Shown here in pieces: positions 47,821 to 56,732 of a stretch of 64,000 bases of DNA. The position numbers and the translations under genes were made by a program. Every line of letters starts with the position of its first letter. Within the stretch, counting starts at the first letter, position 1. The DNA lies in NCBI RefSeq assembly GCF_035195345.1, contig NZ_CP136574.1, forward strand, positions 744,001 to 808,000. The letters are read 5' to 3'. The stretch is from Flavobacterium sp. Its GTDB lineage: Bacteria > Bacteroidota > Bacteroidia > Flavobacteriales > Flavobacteriaceae. The notes under the pieces are model-generated. The model had not been told where the DNA came from. It worked only from the letters and a program-made list of their open reading frames with translations, and made no database searches.

Positions 47821-48285
47821 ATGCAAGAATTACACAAGCTTTTAAATCAATTAGAATCGGATATTTCGTCTTTTGACAAAGTAAATTTAGCAGTTTCTTC
47901 GGGAAGCGTAGGTTGGCATATAGAACATAGTCTAAAAACAATTGACCAAATTGTTACGGCTTGTAAAAATTCGAATCCATCAAACTACCAATGGCGTTTT
48001 AATTTTAACCGCTTCTTAATTCTAACCATCGCAAAAAAAATCCCAAGAGGAAAAGCAAAAGCACCAAAAATTGTTCGCCCAGAAGGAGAAATTTCATCTG
48101 AAACTTTGGGTTTGAGTTTGTCTAAAGTGAAAGAAAATTTAATGGATTGGAAAGATTTGGATAAGAATACTCATTTTCCGCATCCGTTTTTTGGGATTTT
48201 AAACAAAAAAGAAACAGCAAATTTTTTAGCACTTCATACCAAACATCATTTGATGATTATTGATGATATATTGAAACCAGCTTAA
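47821..48285 (+). CDS. DUF1569-family protein (DinB-like)
   Basis: 154 residues. GWHIEHSLKTIDQIV and HPFFGILNKKETANFLALHT then KHHLMIIDDI are the conserved His-containing blocks of DUF1569, a branch of the DinB superfamily that probably binds a metal ion with three His. No enzymatic role is established. It is 3 bp after rlmF and overlaps the convergent gene's stop by 4 bp. Confidence 0.82.
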   Translation: MQELHKLLNQLESDISSFDKVNLAVSSGSVGWHIEHSLKTIDQIVTACKNSNPSNYQWRFNFNRFLILTIAKKIPRGKAKAPKIVRPEGEISSETLGLSLSKVKENLMDWKDLDKNTHFPHPFFGILNKKETANFLALHTKHHLMIIDDILKPA

Positions 48286-49550
48286 GTTTTCAACTTTTTC
48301 TTTCTAGCTGCTGGAAACAACACGTTGTTTAAAATCAAACGATAACCTGGTGAATTTGGATGCAAATCTAATACTGTTGGCGCATCTCCTACTCTGTGTT
48401 GGTAATCTTCTGGATCGTGACCTCCATAGAAAGTAAACATTCCTTTTCCTTTGGTGCCGTGAATATATCGTGCTTCTCCGTTGATTTTACATTCGCCCAT
48501 TACTAAGACATTCGATTTGATTTTTTCGGCATCAAAAGCTGTGGTTTGCCCCATGAAACCTTTTATTAATTGCGTGTGGTTTTGGCACAACATCGTTGGG
48601 ATTGGATCCCATTTTGCGGAATATTCCATTAAAGTAAAATAATCCTTATCCATTGTAAACAAACCTTTTCCATGATCTTCAGTGGTATCAATATCTGAAA
48701 ATTCATAAACGATTGGATTTCGTTCTAGCTTATAATCTTTAAATGCAAACGTATTAGCGTACTCAATTCGGGCTTGATAATTTGCCTCTGAATCATCGCC
48801 GTCAAACATGGGTTCACAAATATCAACACCTTCTGCAGAAAGGGCAATTTCAAAACTATCTGTTGCCGAACACATGGCGAACATAAAACCTCCACCAATT
48901 ACAAAATCTCTAATTTTTTTAGCAACCGCTAACTTTTCTTCCGAAACTTTGTTATAACCTAACTTTTTAGCCAAGGCTTCTGCTTCCGCTTTTTGTTGAA
49001 TATACCACGGTGTATTTCTATAGTTTCCAAAAAACTTCCCATATTGACCTGTAAAATCTTCATGATGTAGGTGTAACCAATCATATAAAAGTAATTGATC
49101 TGATAGAACTTCTTCGTCATAAATTTCTTTAAACGGAATTTCTGCATACGTTAAAACCATAGTTACAGCATCGTCCCAAGGTTGTTTCCCTTTTGGAGTA
49201 TACACCGCAATTTTAGGTGCTTTTTCTAAAACAACCGTTTCCATATTTTGCGATGGCGAACTAATATCTTCTAAAATTGTATTCGTTGCAGCATCAGATA
49301 AAACTTCAAACGTTACGCCACGAATTTGGCATTCTTTTCTAATTTCGGGAGCATCGGGCAATAAAAATGAACCGCCTCTGTAATTTAATAACCAACTTAC
49401 TTTATAACTTTTATCTAAAGCCCAATAGGTAATACCGTAGGCTTTTAGATGATTTTGTTGTCCTTCAGATTCCATAGGTAGCAATACAAATGAAGCAAAT
49501 GAAAAGTTTATTGATAATATAAATACTATAATTTGGAATGTTTTTTTCAT
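48282..49550 (-). CDS. Conserved secreted protein, glutamine amidotransferase-like fold suspected
   Basis: About 422 residues from ATG 49550, with a signal peptide (MKKTFQIIVFILSINFSFA). The sequence (APKIAVYTPKGKQPWDDAVT, VLTYAEIPFKEIYDEEVLSD, then GGGFMFAMCSATDSFEIAL and GKGMFTFYGGHDPEDYQH) suggests a flavodoxin-like class I amidotransferase-type fold with a Cys in the nucleophile position (MCSAT). Databases often call such proteins asparagine synthetase B, but I see no asparagine synthase domain, and export contradicts that role. Starts 7 bp after dnaB, so probably co-transcribed. Confidence 0.65.
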   Translation of the reverse strand: MKKTFQIIVFILSINFSFASFVLLPMESEGQQNHLKAYGITYWALDKSYKVSWLLNYRGGSFLLPDAPEIRKECQIRGVTFEVLSDAATNTILEDISSPSQNMETVVLEKAPKIAVYTPKGKQPWDDAVTMVLTYAEIPFKEIYDEEVLSDQLLLYDWLHLHHEDFTGQYGKFFGNYRNTPWYIQQKAEAEALAKKLGYNKVSEEKLAVAKKIRDFVIGGGFMFAMCSATDSFEIALSAEGVDICEPMFDGDDSEANYQARIEYANTFAFKDYKLERNPIVYEFSDIDTTEDHGKGLFTMDKDYFTLMEYSAKWDPIPTMLCQNHTQLIKGFMGQTTAFDAEKIKSNVLVMGECKINGEARYIHGTKGKGMFTFYGGHDPEDYQHRVGDAPTVLDLHPNSPGYRLILNNVLFPAARKKKLKT

Positions 49551-49557
49551 AATTTTA

Positions 49558-51105
49558 TTAAAAGGGTACATCTGAATCATCATCATAAGTATTCATGGTG
49601 CTACCAAATGCTTCATTTGGCGTTGGTAAGTTAGGCGTAATGAATGGGTTAGTTTCATCTAAATTCATTTTCGATGGTAATTCATCAAACGGTGAACTAA
49701 AATCATCTAAGTTTTCAAATTTACCCAAATTACCCACGAATTTTAGTCGAATTTCATCTAAACCACCATTTCTATGTTTTGCAACTATAAATTCGGCTTG
49801 ACCTTGTGTTGGAGTTCGTTCTTCGTCGTCCCACTCATCTATTTTGTAATATTCGGGGCGGTAAATGAATGATACAATATCGGCATCTTGCTCAATAGCA
49901 CCCGATTCACGAAGATCAGAAAGCAAAGGTCTTTTACTAGAGCCCCTTGTTTCCACCGCACGTGATAACTGAGAAAGTGCAATCACGGGTACATTTAACT
50001 CTTTTGCTAATGCTTTCAAATTTCGAGAAATAGTTGAAATTTCTTGTTCACGATTTCCTCCTCCTTTTCCATTTCCACCCGCTGTCATTAACTGTAAATA
50101 ATCCACAACAATCATTTTGATACCATATTGCGATGAAAGCCTTCTTGCTTTGGCACGTAAATCAAAAATGGATAATGAAGGTGTATCATCAATATATAAA
50201 GGTGCTTTTTCTAAATTTTTTACTTTGATAGAAAGTTGCTCCCATTCGTGTTTTTCTAATTTTCCTGTACGCAATTTTTCAGAAGACAATCCTGTTTCAG
50301 AAGAAATCAAACGTGTTATCAACTGTACTGATGACATCTCTAAAGAGAATAAAGCTACTGGATGATTATAATCAACTGCCATATTACGCGCCATCGAAAG
50401 TACAAACGCGGTTTTACCCATACCTGGACGAGCCGCAATAATAATCAAATCGGATGGTTGCCAACCCGAAGTTAATTTATCCAAATTATGGAATCCTGTG
50501 GCAATACCGCTCAATCCTTCTTTCCCTGCAATTTCCTCAATACGTTTCTTTGCCTGAATTACTAAACTTTGAGCTGTTTCAGAACTACGTTTAATATTCC
50601 CTTGGGTAACTTCGTACAATTTAGATTCTGCTTTATCTAATAAATCAAATACATCTGTTGAATCGTCATAGGATTCTTCAATAATTTCACTAGAAATTTT
50701 AATTAAACTTCTTTGAATAAATTTTTGAAGAATAATACGTGAATGAAACTCAATATGAGCTGATGAAGATATCTTTTGAGTAAGTTGAATCAAGTAAAAA
50801 TCGCCACCTGCCAATTCTAATTTTCCGTTTTTCTTTAATTGTGCCGAAACGGTTAATAAGTCAACAGGTTGAGTTTCATTAAAGAGCTGTACAATTGCTT
50901 CAAAAATGTGCTTGTGAGCTTCTTTATAAAAAGCATCTGGCTGTAAAATATCGATTACTTCATCCACCCCTTTTTTATCAATCATCATGGCACCAAGTAC
51001 CGCTTCTTCAAGGTCTAACGCTTGAGGAGGTAGTTTTCCTTTTTCCAAATTGATAATCGTAGTTTTATCTACTCTTATCGGGTTCATATTTCTGACATTT
51101 TCCAT
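49558..51105 (-). CDS. dnaB: Replicative DNA helicase
   Basis: Hexameric 5'-3' helicase at the replication fork. Start set at ATG 51105 (MENVRNMNPIRVDKTTI); the open frame continues to 51141. About 515 residues: the N-terminal domain (PPQALDLEEAVLGAMM), then the RecA-like core with Walker A (IAARPGMGKTAFVLSMARN), FSLEMSSVQL, VDYLQLM and HRNGGLDEIRLKF. No intein is present. It is monocistronic or paired with the secreted protein gene immediately downstream. Confidence 0.97.
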   Translation of the reverse strand: MENVRNMNPIRVDKTTIINLEKGKLPPQALDLEEAVLGAMMIDKKGVDEVIDILQPDAFYKEAHKHIFEAIVQLFNETQPVDLLTVSAQLKKNGKLELAGGDFYLIQLTQKISSSAHIEFHSRIILQKFIQRSLIKISSEIIEESYDDSTDVFDLLDKAESKLYEVTQGNIKRSSETAQSLVIQAKKRIEEIAGKEGLSGIATGFHNLDKLTSGWQPSDLIIIAARPGMGKTAFVLSMARNMAVDYNHPVALFSLEMSSVQLITRLISSETGLSSEKLRTGKLEKHEWEQLSIKVKNLEKAPLYIDDTPSLSIFDLRAKARRLSSQYGIKMIVVDYLQLMTAGGNGKGGGNREQEISTISRNLKALAKELNVPVIALSQLSRAVETRGSSKRPLLSDLRESGAIEQDADIVSFIYRPEYYKIDEWDDEERTPTQGQAEFIVAKHRNGGLDEIRLKFVGNLGKFENLDDFSSPFDELPSKMNLDETNPFITPNLPTPNEAFGSTMNTYDDDSDVPF

Positions 51106-51200
51106 AGTGCTAAGGTAACCTATTTTTGTAAATTTATACATGCGAGTTCTTAATAGTGCATTGTTAACAACTCAATATTATTGTTAATAAGCCAAAAAAA

Positions 51201-51225
51201 AATCCGAAACTTAAAGCCTCGGATT
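51201..51225 (-). terminator. Terminator after accA
   Basis: AATCCGA (51201-51207) / TCGGATT (51219-51225), with the A run on the plus side giving a T run on the minus strand. Confidence 0.75.
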
Positions 51226-51250
51226 TATATTGTAATTTAAAAACAAGCAC

Positions 51251-52204
51251 TTATTCTTTGAATTCGCCCATGTTGCTATATTTATCCATGCGTTGCGCCA
51301 CTAAATCTTTTGTTGATAAATCTTTTAACTCATTAAAAGCTTTAGTTACATATTCTGCAACTGTTTTAAAAGTAGTTTCTTTATCGTAGTGTGCACCACC
51401 TAGCGGTTCTGGTATAATATCATCAATTAACTTTTGTTTTTTCATATCAAACGAAGTTAATTTTAATGCTTCAGCTGCTTGTTCCTTATATTCCCAACTT
51501 CTCCATAAAATAGACGAACAAGATTCAGGTGAAATTACTGAATACCATGTGTTTTCTAACATGTAAACACGGTCTCCAACTCCAATTCCTAAAGCTCCTC
51601 CTGAAGCTCCTTCTCCAATAATAATAGAAATAATAGGTGTTTTTAAACGAGCCATTTCGAAAATATTTCTTGCAATGGCTTCACCTTGACCTCTTTCTTC
51701 AGCTTCTAAACCTGGATAAGCACCAGGTGTATCAATTAATGTTAAGACAGGAATATTAAATTTTTCTGCCATTTTCATTAATCGTAATGCTTTACGGTAT
51801 CCTTCTGGATTTGCCATCCCGAAGTTTCTGTATTGACGCATTTTAGTATTGATACCTTTTTGCTGTCCAATAATCATATACGATTGTCCGTTTATTTGAC
51901 CTAAACCTCCAATCATTGCTTTGTCATCTTTGAAATTTCTATCTCCAAAAAGTTCTAAAAATGTCCCATTAGTAATATTGGTAATATGTTCTAATGTGTA
52001 TGGACGATTTGGATGACGTGATAATTGAACACGTTGCCAAGCAGAAAGATTTTTGTATATTTTTTTCTTAGTTTCTTCTAATTTCTTCTCTATTTGTTTG
52101 CAAGTGTTAGAAACGTCAACATCTGATTCTTGACCAATGATTTGACATTTATCTAATTGATCTTCAAGCTCTTTAATTGGTAATTCAAAATCTAAATATT
52201 CCAT
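51251..52204 (-). CDS. accA: Acetyl-CoA carboxylase carboxyltransferase, alpha subunit
   Basis: With AccD it transfers the carboxyl group from biotin to acetyl-CoA to make malonyl-CoA. 317 residues: helical N-terminus (LDFELPIKELEDQLDKC), then AWQRVQLSRHPNRPYTLEHI, FGDRNFKDDKAMIGGLG, PGAYPGLEAEERGQGEAIA and GEGASGGALGIGVGDRVYM. A TATCTTTG -7 box on the minus strand (52237-52244) is 32 bp before the ATG. accD is not in the window. Confidence 0.97.
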   Translation of the reverse strand: MEYLDFELPIKELEDQLDKCQIIGQESDVDVSNTCKQIEKKLEETKKKIYKNLSAWQRVQLSRHPNRPYTLEHITNITNGTFLELFGDRNFKDDKAMIGGLGQINGQSYMIIGQQKGINTKMRQYRNFGMANPEGYRKALRLMKMAEKFNIPVLTLIDTPGAYPGLEAEERGQGEAIARNIFEMARLKTPIISIIIGEGASGGALGIGVGDRVYMLENTWYSVISPESCSSILWRSWEYKEQAAEALKLTSFDMKKQKLIDDIIPEPLGGAHYDKETTFKTVAEYVTKAFNELKDLSTKDLVAQRMDKYSNMGEFKE

Positions 52205-52275
52205 AATCGGTTTATTTGGGTTTGTGTTTGTTGTGACAAAGATAAAATTTTCAATTAACTTTAGTAAACTTATCG

Positions 52276-53163
52276 TTAATTAGTTGTTACTTTTTTATAA
52301 CTTTTTACAATTCCGTTTGCAATTACTGTGGCTAAAATTATTAAAGCACCTACATAAAACAAAGGCGACATTTCTTCTCCGTCTTTAAAAATTAGTAGGG
52401 CCAAAATGATTCCGTAAATAGGTTCGAGATTAATAGTAAGCATTACGGTAAACGGACTCAAAAATTTCATCACTTTTACCGATGCTGAAAACGCATAAGC
52501 TGTACAAATAGACGACAATAGGAACAACCATATTAAGTCGTTTACAGAAAGTGAAAAGAAAGCAGGTGTAAAACTTCCTGCAAAAAACAAGTAGATGCTC
52601 AAAAAGAAAACACCGCTTGATAGTTCATATAGAGAAATTATATTAGGGTTGTATTCTTTCGCATATTTACCATTAATAACAGAAAAAAGGGCTGATAAAA
52701 AAGCCGAAGTAATGGCTAAATAAATTCCTGATGCGTATTTGGTTTCTACATTAAAAATAATTCCTAATCCTACAACTACAATTAATCCGAAAAGCAATTC
52801 GTACCAAATAACTTTACGTTTGTAAAATATGGGCTCCAATATGGAAGCAAAAAAAGCACCTGTGGACAAACAAGCCAATGTAATAGAAACATTTGAAACT
52901 TTAATTGCTTGATAAAATGTAAGCCAATGCGCCGCAATGATGATTCCTGAAACAACAAATCCAATCAAAACATTAAAAGGCACCTTAATTTTTTCTTTAT
53001 TAAATAGCACTACAAATGTCATAATTGTAGAAGCAAAAAGCATGCGATACCAAACCAAATCTAGAGCTTCTAATGAAATTAACTTCCCTAAAATTGCCGT
53101 AAACCCCCATATAAATACAATTACATGAAGATGCAAATAACTTTTTAAATTATCGTTTTGCAT
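52276..53163 (-). CDS. EamA-family (DMT) transporter
   Basis: 295 residues with ten hydrophobic segments in two repeated halves, each an EamA domain (HVIVFIWGFTAILGKLISLE at the start of half 1; LAITSAFLSALFSVINGKYA at the start of half 2). Such inner-membrane carriers export or import small metabolites, often amino acids or nucleotides; the substrate is unknown. The start overlaps the end of the LptF/G-like gene by 14 bp, so the two are probably co-translated. Confidence 0.85.
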   Translation of the reverse strand: MQNDNLKSYLHLHVIVFIWGFTAILGKLISLEALDLVWYRMLFASTIMTFVVLFNKEKIKVPFNVLIGFVVSGIIIAAHWLTFYQAIKVSNVSITLACLSTGAFFASILEPIFYKRKVIWYELLFGLIVVVGLGIIFNVETKYASGIYLAITSAFLSALFSVINGKYAKEYNPNIISLYELSSGVFFLSIYLFFAGSFTPAFFSLSVNDLIWLFLLSSICTAYAFSASVKVMKFLSPFTVMLTINLEPIYGIILALLIFKDGEEMSPLFYVGALIILATVIANGIVKSYKKVTTN

Positions 53164-54238
53164 TGCGTAGTAAATAAACAGCTAGTATTCCAAAAACAAT
53201 GTTTGGAAACCACACAGCTAAAAAGGGAGGAATACTTGATTTTTCGGCTAATGTTCCAAATACTTTATCAAAGAAGATAAAGGTAAATGCAATAACAATT
53301 CCTATTGCTAAATTTATTCCCATTCCACCTCTACGTTTCATAGAAGATACGGCTACCGCAATAATGGTTAAAATAAAAGCCGAAATAGGTAAGCTGAATT
53401 TTTTATAGAAAACCACCAAATAGGTATTGATGTTTCCATTTCCTCTCGCTCTTTCTTTATTAATAAATTGATTTAATTGACCAATCGTCATGGTTTCGGC
53501 AACATAGATTACTGGAGTTAAATCATCTGGCTCAAAATTATACGCTAAATCTATTTTATCAATCGTTTGTATTTGATCATTTACTTCGCCAATAGTTCTT
53601 TTGTTATAACCATATAAAGTATATCTTTTTGTTTTATCATTATACCTTATTCTATTAGCAGTAACTTTTTCAATTAACTTTTCATTATTGAATTTTTCAA
53701 ACGTAAAATTAAACCCGGTTTGAGACATGTAGTTATAATTACTTACATAGATATTTTCTTCTAGTTTTCCGGCTTTATTAATTTGTCTAAAAATATCCGA
53801 AGTTTCTCTGGTCTTATTATTTCCTTTTAAATTTTCGTATCTAAAATCGTTGAATCCTTTACTTGCTTTTGGCACTAAAAAAAAGCCCATTAATAATGCA
53901 AAAACAGATACAATAACTGCACCGTAAATAAACGGTCTTAAAAATCTTGAAAAGGAAATTCCAGAACTCAAAATAGCAATAATCTCGGTATTGTTAGCTA
54001 ATTTTGAAGTAAACCAAATAATGGATAAAAATAAAAATATTGGAAATAATAGATTGGCAAAATACACTGTAAAATCCCCATAATATACCAAGATATCGGC
54101 TAACGGAATTTTCTTTTCAATCATTTTATTTACTTTTTCCGAAACGTCAATTGTTATCCCAATAGGAATAAACATTAACAACATCACTGAAAAAGTGGCT
54201 AAATAACGTTTTAAAATGTATTTATCTATTATTTTCAT
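53150..54238 (-). CDS. LptF/LptG-family permease
   Basis: 362 residues: three N-terminal membrane helices (YLATFSVMLLMFIPIGITID, and FANLLFPIFLFLSIIWFTSK with the family's conserved patch ELAN-like NNTEIIAILSSGISFSRFLRP), a periplasmic beta-jellyroll region (about 130-260), then three C-terminal helices. With LptB and LptC it would extract lipopolysaccharide from the inner membrane. LptF and LptG cannot be told apart here. It follows tgt (105 bp, with a 7-bp array in between). Confidence 0.88.
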   Translation of the reverse strand: MKIIDKYILKRYLATFSVMLLMFIPIGITIDVSEKVNKMIEKKIPLADILVYYGDFTVYFANLLFPIFLFLSIIWFTSKLANNTEIIAILSSGISFSRFLRPFIYGAVIVSVFALLMGFFLVPKASKGFNDFRYENLKGNNKTRETSDIFRQINKAGKLEENIYVSNYNYMSQTGFNFTFEKFNNEKLIEKVTANRIRYNDKTKRYTLYGYNKRTIGEVNDQIQTIDKIDLAYNFEPDDLTPVIYVAETMTIGQLNQFINKERARGNGNINTYLVVFYKKFSLPISAFILTIIAVAVSSMKRRGGMGINLAIGIVIAFTFIFFDKVFGTLAEKSSIPPFLAVWFPNIVFGILAVYLLRNAKR

Positions 54239-54244
54239 ATTTCA

Positions 54245-54340
54245 AGAGAAAAGAGATTAGAAAAAAGAGAATAGACCATGTTAACTTTATCTATATCTCA
54301 TTCTGTATTCTTTGTTCTATATTCTTTGTTCTATATTCTC
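54245..54340. repeat. 7-bp periodic array (locus 10), two-armed
   Basis: Left arm AGAGAAA, AGAGATT, AGAAAAA, AGAGAAT (54245-54272); right arm TATTCTT, TGTTCTA, TATTCTT, TGTTCTA, TATTCTC (54306-54340). Arms are partly complementary (AGAGAATA with TATTCTC). It lies between tgt and the LptF/G-like gene. Confidence 0.85.
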
Positions 54341-54343
54341 AAA

Positions 54344-55474
54344 TTATAATCGTTGACTCATTTGAACCACCATTTTATCTTTCCATGCTCTAAATGTGCC
54401 AGTAATAATTTGTCTTCTTGCTTCGCGGACTAACCACATGTAAAAACCTAAGTTATGAATGGTCGCAATTTGTTTTCCTAGGAATTCATCGGCTGCAAAT
54501 AAGTGTCTTAAATACGCCTTAGAATATTCGGTATCTACCCAAGTGTGTCCCATTTCGTCAATTGGCGAAAAATCGGCTTCCCACTTTTTGTTTTTCATAT
54601 TCATAGTTCCGTGAGCGGTGAATAACATTCCGTTTCTGGCGTTACGTGTTGGCATCACACAATCAAACATATCAATTCCTAATGCGATATTTTCTAAAAT
54701 ATTGATTGGCGTTCCTACACCCATTAAATACCTTGGTTTATCTTCTGGAAGAATTGCGGTTACAATTTCGGTCATTGCGTACATTTCTTCAGCTGGTTCT
54801 CCTACTGAAAGTCCACCAATAGCATTTCCTTGTGCACCTGCGTTTGCAATATATTCAGCCGATTGTTCTCTTAAATCTTTATAAGTACTTCCTTGAACAA
54901 TTGGGAAAAACGTTTGTTCGTAACCGTATTTAAATGGTAATTTTTCTAAATGATTGATACATCTATCCAACCAACGATGCGTCATGTGCATCGAACGTTT
55001 TGCATAACGATAATCGCAAGGGTAAGGCGTGCATTCGTCAAAAGCCATGATGATATCGGCACCAATAGTTCGTTGAATTTCCATTACATTTTCGGGTGAA
55101 AAGAAATGGTATGAACCGTCAATATGCGATTTGAATTTCACCCCTTCTTCTTTAATTTTTCTGTTCGAAGAAAGCGAATACACTTGATAACCACCAGAAT
55201 CGGTTAAGATATTTCTATCCCAATTCATGAATTTATGCAAACCTCCAGCGGCTTCTAAAATTTTAGTTTGTGGTCTTAAATATAAATGATAGGTATTTCC
55301 TAAAATAATATCTGGATTAATATCGTCTCTTAGCTCACGTTGGTGTACTCCTTTTACAGAAGCAACCGTTCCTACGGGCATAAAAATTGGGGTTTCAATA
55401 ACACCATGATCGGTTGTTATTTTTCCTGCTCTGGCTTTACTTTGTGGGTCTTTGGTAATTAAATCAAACTTCAT
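54344..55474 (-). CDS. tgt: tRNA-guanine transglycosylase without the zinc cysteine motif
   Basis: Exchanges guanine-34 for a queuosine precursor in tRNAs with GUN anticodons. 376 residues; TDSGGYQVYSLSS, FDECTPYPCDY, GGLSVGEPAEEMYAM, FDCVMPTRNARNG and the helix TIHNLGFYMWLVREAR are as in the family. In most bacterial enzymes a CxCxxC motif lies between the last two; here that part reads SPIDEMGHTWVDTEYSKAYL with no Cys, so zinc binding must differ. A TATCTTTG -7 box (55494-55501, minus strand) lies 19 bp before the ATG. Confidence 0.95.
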   Translation of the reverse strand: MKFDLITKDPQSKARAGKITTDHGVIETPIFMPVGTVASVKGVHQRELRDDINPDIILGNTYHLYLRPQTKILEAAGGLHKFMNWDRNILTDSGGYQVYSLSSNRKIKEEGVKFKSHIDGSYHFFSPENVMEIQRTIGADIIMAFDECTPYPCDYRYAKRSMHMTHRWLDRCINHLEKLPFKYGYEQTFFPIVQGSTYKDLREQSAEYIANAGAQGNAIGGLSVGEPAEEMYAMTEIVTAILPEDKPRYLMGVGTPINILENIALGIDMFDCVMPTRNARNGMLFTAHGTMNMKNKKWEADFSPIDEMGHTWVDTEYSKAYLRHLFAADEFLGKQIATIHNLGFYMWLVREARRQIITGTFRAWKDKMVVQMSQRL

Positions 55475-55517
55475 ATTGTGCTTTTACGAAACGCAAAGAT
55501 AAATTAATTTAGAAATA

Positions 55518-55538
55518 TGAATTTAGAATTTAGAATTA
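55518..55538. repeat. Short 7-bp periodic array (locus 11)
   Basis: TGAATTT, AGAATTT, AGAATTA: three units upstream of tgt. Confidence 0.5.
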
Positions 55539-55559
55539 TTTATGATAAGGCAATATATT

Positions 55560-55704
55560 GGTACGCGGATGAAACAGATTCGCTGATGCGAAACGCGGAT
55601 TACAACTGATTTTTAATTTGAAAAAAAAAATTACGACTCTTCTAGCTAAAGAAACTAAATCCGTAATTTTCAGCGTTGCGCAGCATCAGCGTTATCTGCG
55701 TTCC
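55560..55704. repeat. Imperfect long inverted repeat
   Basis: ACGCGGATGAAACAG and TTCGCTGATGCG at the left are mirrored by CAGCATCAGCG and TATCTGCGTTCC at the right, with AAATTACG / CGTAATTTT inside. It has the form of a dispersed flavobacterial intergenic element between the divergent genes tgt and transketolase. Confidence 0.6.
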
Positions 55705-55755
55705 ATTACTTTCTTCCATCACAAATCAATTCTTAATAACTTCTAATAAAATGAT

Positions 55756-55786
55756 TTGTACCACCAAAAAAATAAAATTACTTTTG
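55756..55786 (+). promoter_or_regulatory. Promoter of the transketolase genes
   Basis: TTG 55756-55758, 20-bp spacer, TACTTTTG 55779-55786; leader about 25 nt. Confidence 0.75.
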
Positions 55787-55814
55787 CGTCTAATTAACAC
55801 ATATATCTTTTATA

Positions 55815-56660
55815 ATGTCTAACACACAACAACTACAAGATTTTACAACACAAGTTCGAAGAGATATTCTTCGTATGGTTCATGCCGTAAATTCAGGTCA
55901 CCCAGGAGGTTCTTTGGGATGTGCTGAGTTTTTGGTTACCCTTTACCAAGACGTTATGAAACGTAACGAAGGTTTTGATATGAACGGAATTGGTGAAGAT
56001 TTATTCTTCTTATCAAACGGACATATTTCTCCGGTTTTTTATAGTGTTTTAGCTAGAAGCGGTTACTTTCCAGTAGCGGAATTAGCAACATTCAGAAAAT
56101 TAAATTCAAGATTACAAGGTCACCCTACTACTCATGAAGGTTTACCAGGAATCAGAATGGCTTCGGGTTCGTTAGGACAAGGAATGTCGGTTGCAATTGG
56201 AGCTGCGCAAGCTAAAAAATTGAACAACGATAACCATTTAGTTTTTGCTCTTTTAGGTGATGGTGAATTACAAGAAGGTCAAAACTGGGAAGCTATTATG
56301 TATGCTTCGGCAAAAAAAGTAGACAATTTAATTGCAACTATCGACTTAAACGGAAAACAAATTGACGGAACTACAGACGAAGTTTTGGCAATGGGAAGTG
56401 TAAAAGCAAAGTTTGAAGCATTTGATTGGATTGTATTAGAAATCGCAGCAGGAAACAACATTGACGCTATTAAAGCTGGTTTAGCTGAAGCAAAATCTAA
56501 ATCAGGTAACGGAAAACCCGTTTGTATTTTATTGCATACCGAAATGGGTAACGGAGTAGATTTTATGATGCACACACACGCTTGGCACGGTAAAGCGCCA
56601 AATGATGAGCAATTAGCAAAAGGTTTAGCACAAAATGTTGAAACTTTAGGAGACTATTAA
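55815..56660 (+). CDS. Transketolase, N-terminal subunit
   Basis: 281 residues carrying the thiamine diphosphate pyrophosphate-binding half: RMVHAVNSGHPGGSLGCAEF, FFLSNGHISPVFYS, GSLGQGMSVAIGAA, and the GDGELQEGQNWEA motif followed by a conserved Asn in TIDLNG that binds Mg2+-ThDP. Together with the next gene it makes a complete transketolase, which moves two-carbon units in the pentose phosphate pathway. Enzyme split over two adjacent genes, common in some lineages. It has its own promoter. Confidence 0.95.
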   Translation: MSNTQQLQDFTTQVRRDILRMVHAVNSGHPGGSLGCAEFLVTLYQDVMKRNEGFDMNGIGEDLFFLSNGHISPVFYSVLARSGYFPVAELATFRKLNSRLQGHPTTHEGLPGIRMASGSLGQGMSVAIGAAQAKKLNNDNHLVFALLGDGELQEGQNWEAIMYASAKKVDNLIATIDLNGKQIDGTTDEVLAMGSVKAKFEAFDWIVLEIAAGNNIDAIKAGLAEAKSKSGNGKPVCILLHTEMGNGVDFMMHTHAWHGKAPNDEQLAKGLAQNVETLGDY

Positions 56661-56662
56661 AT

Positions 56663-56711
56663 AGTATTCAGTGTTCAGTTAAAAGTGTTCAGTTACAAGT
56701 ATTCAGTTGAA
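56663..56711. repeat. 7-bp periodic array (locus 12) between transketolase genes
   Basis: Seven exact 7-bp units: AGTATTC, AGTGTTC, AGTTAAA, AGTGTTC, AGTTACA, AGTATTC, AGTTGAA. It occupies most of the 72-bp gap between two subunits that must be made together. Confidence 0.9.
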
Positions 56712-56732
56712 TACAATTAAATTTAAAAACAA

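Noticed and set aside
48282..49550. Asparagine synthetase B.
   Set aside because: No asparagine synthase or N-terminal glutaminase domain; the protein has a signal peptide. The name appears to be a propagated database label.
56663..56711. CRISPR-like array.
   Set aside because: Units are 7 bp without spacers, there are no cas genes, and the period is far below CRISPR repeat-spacer length.
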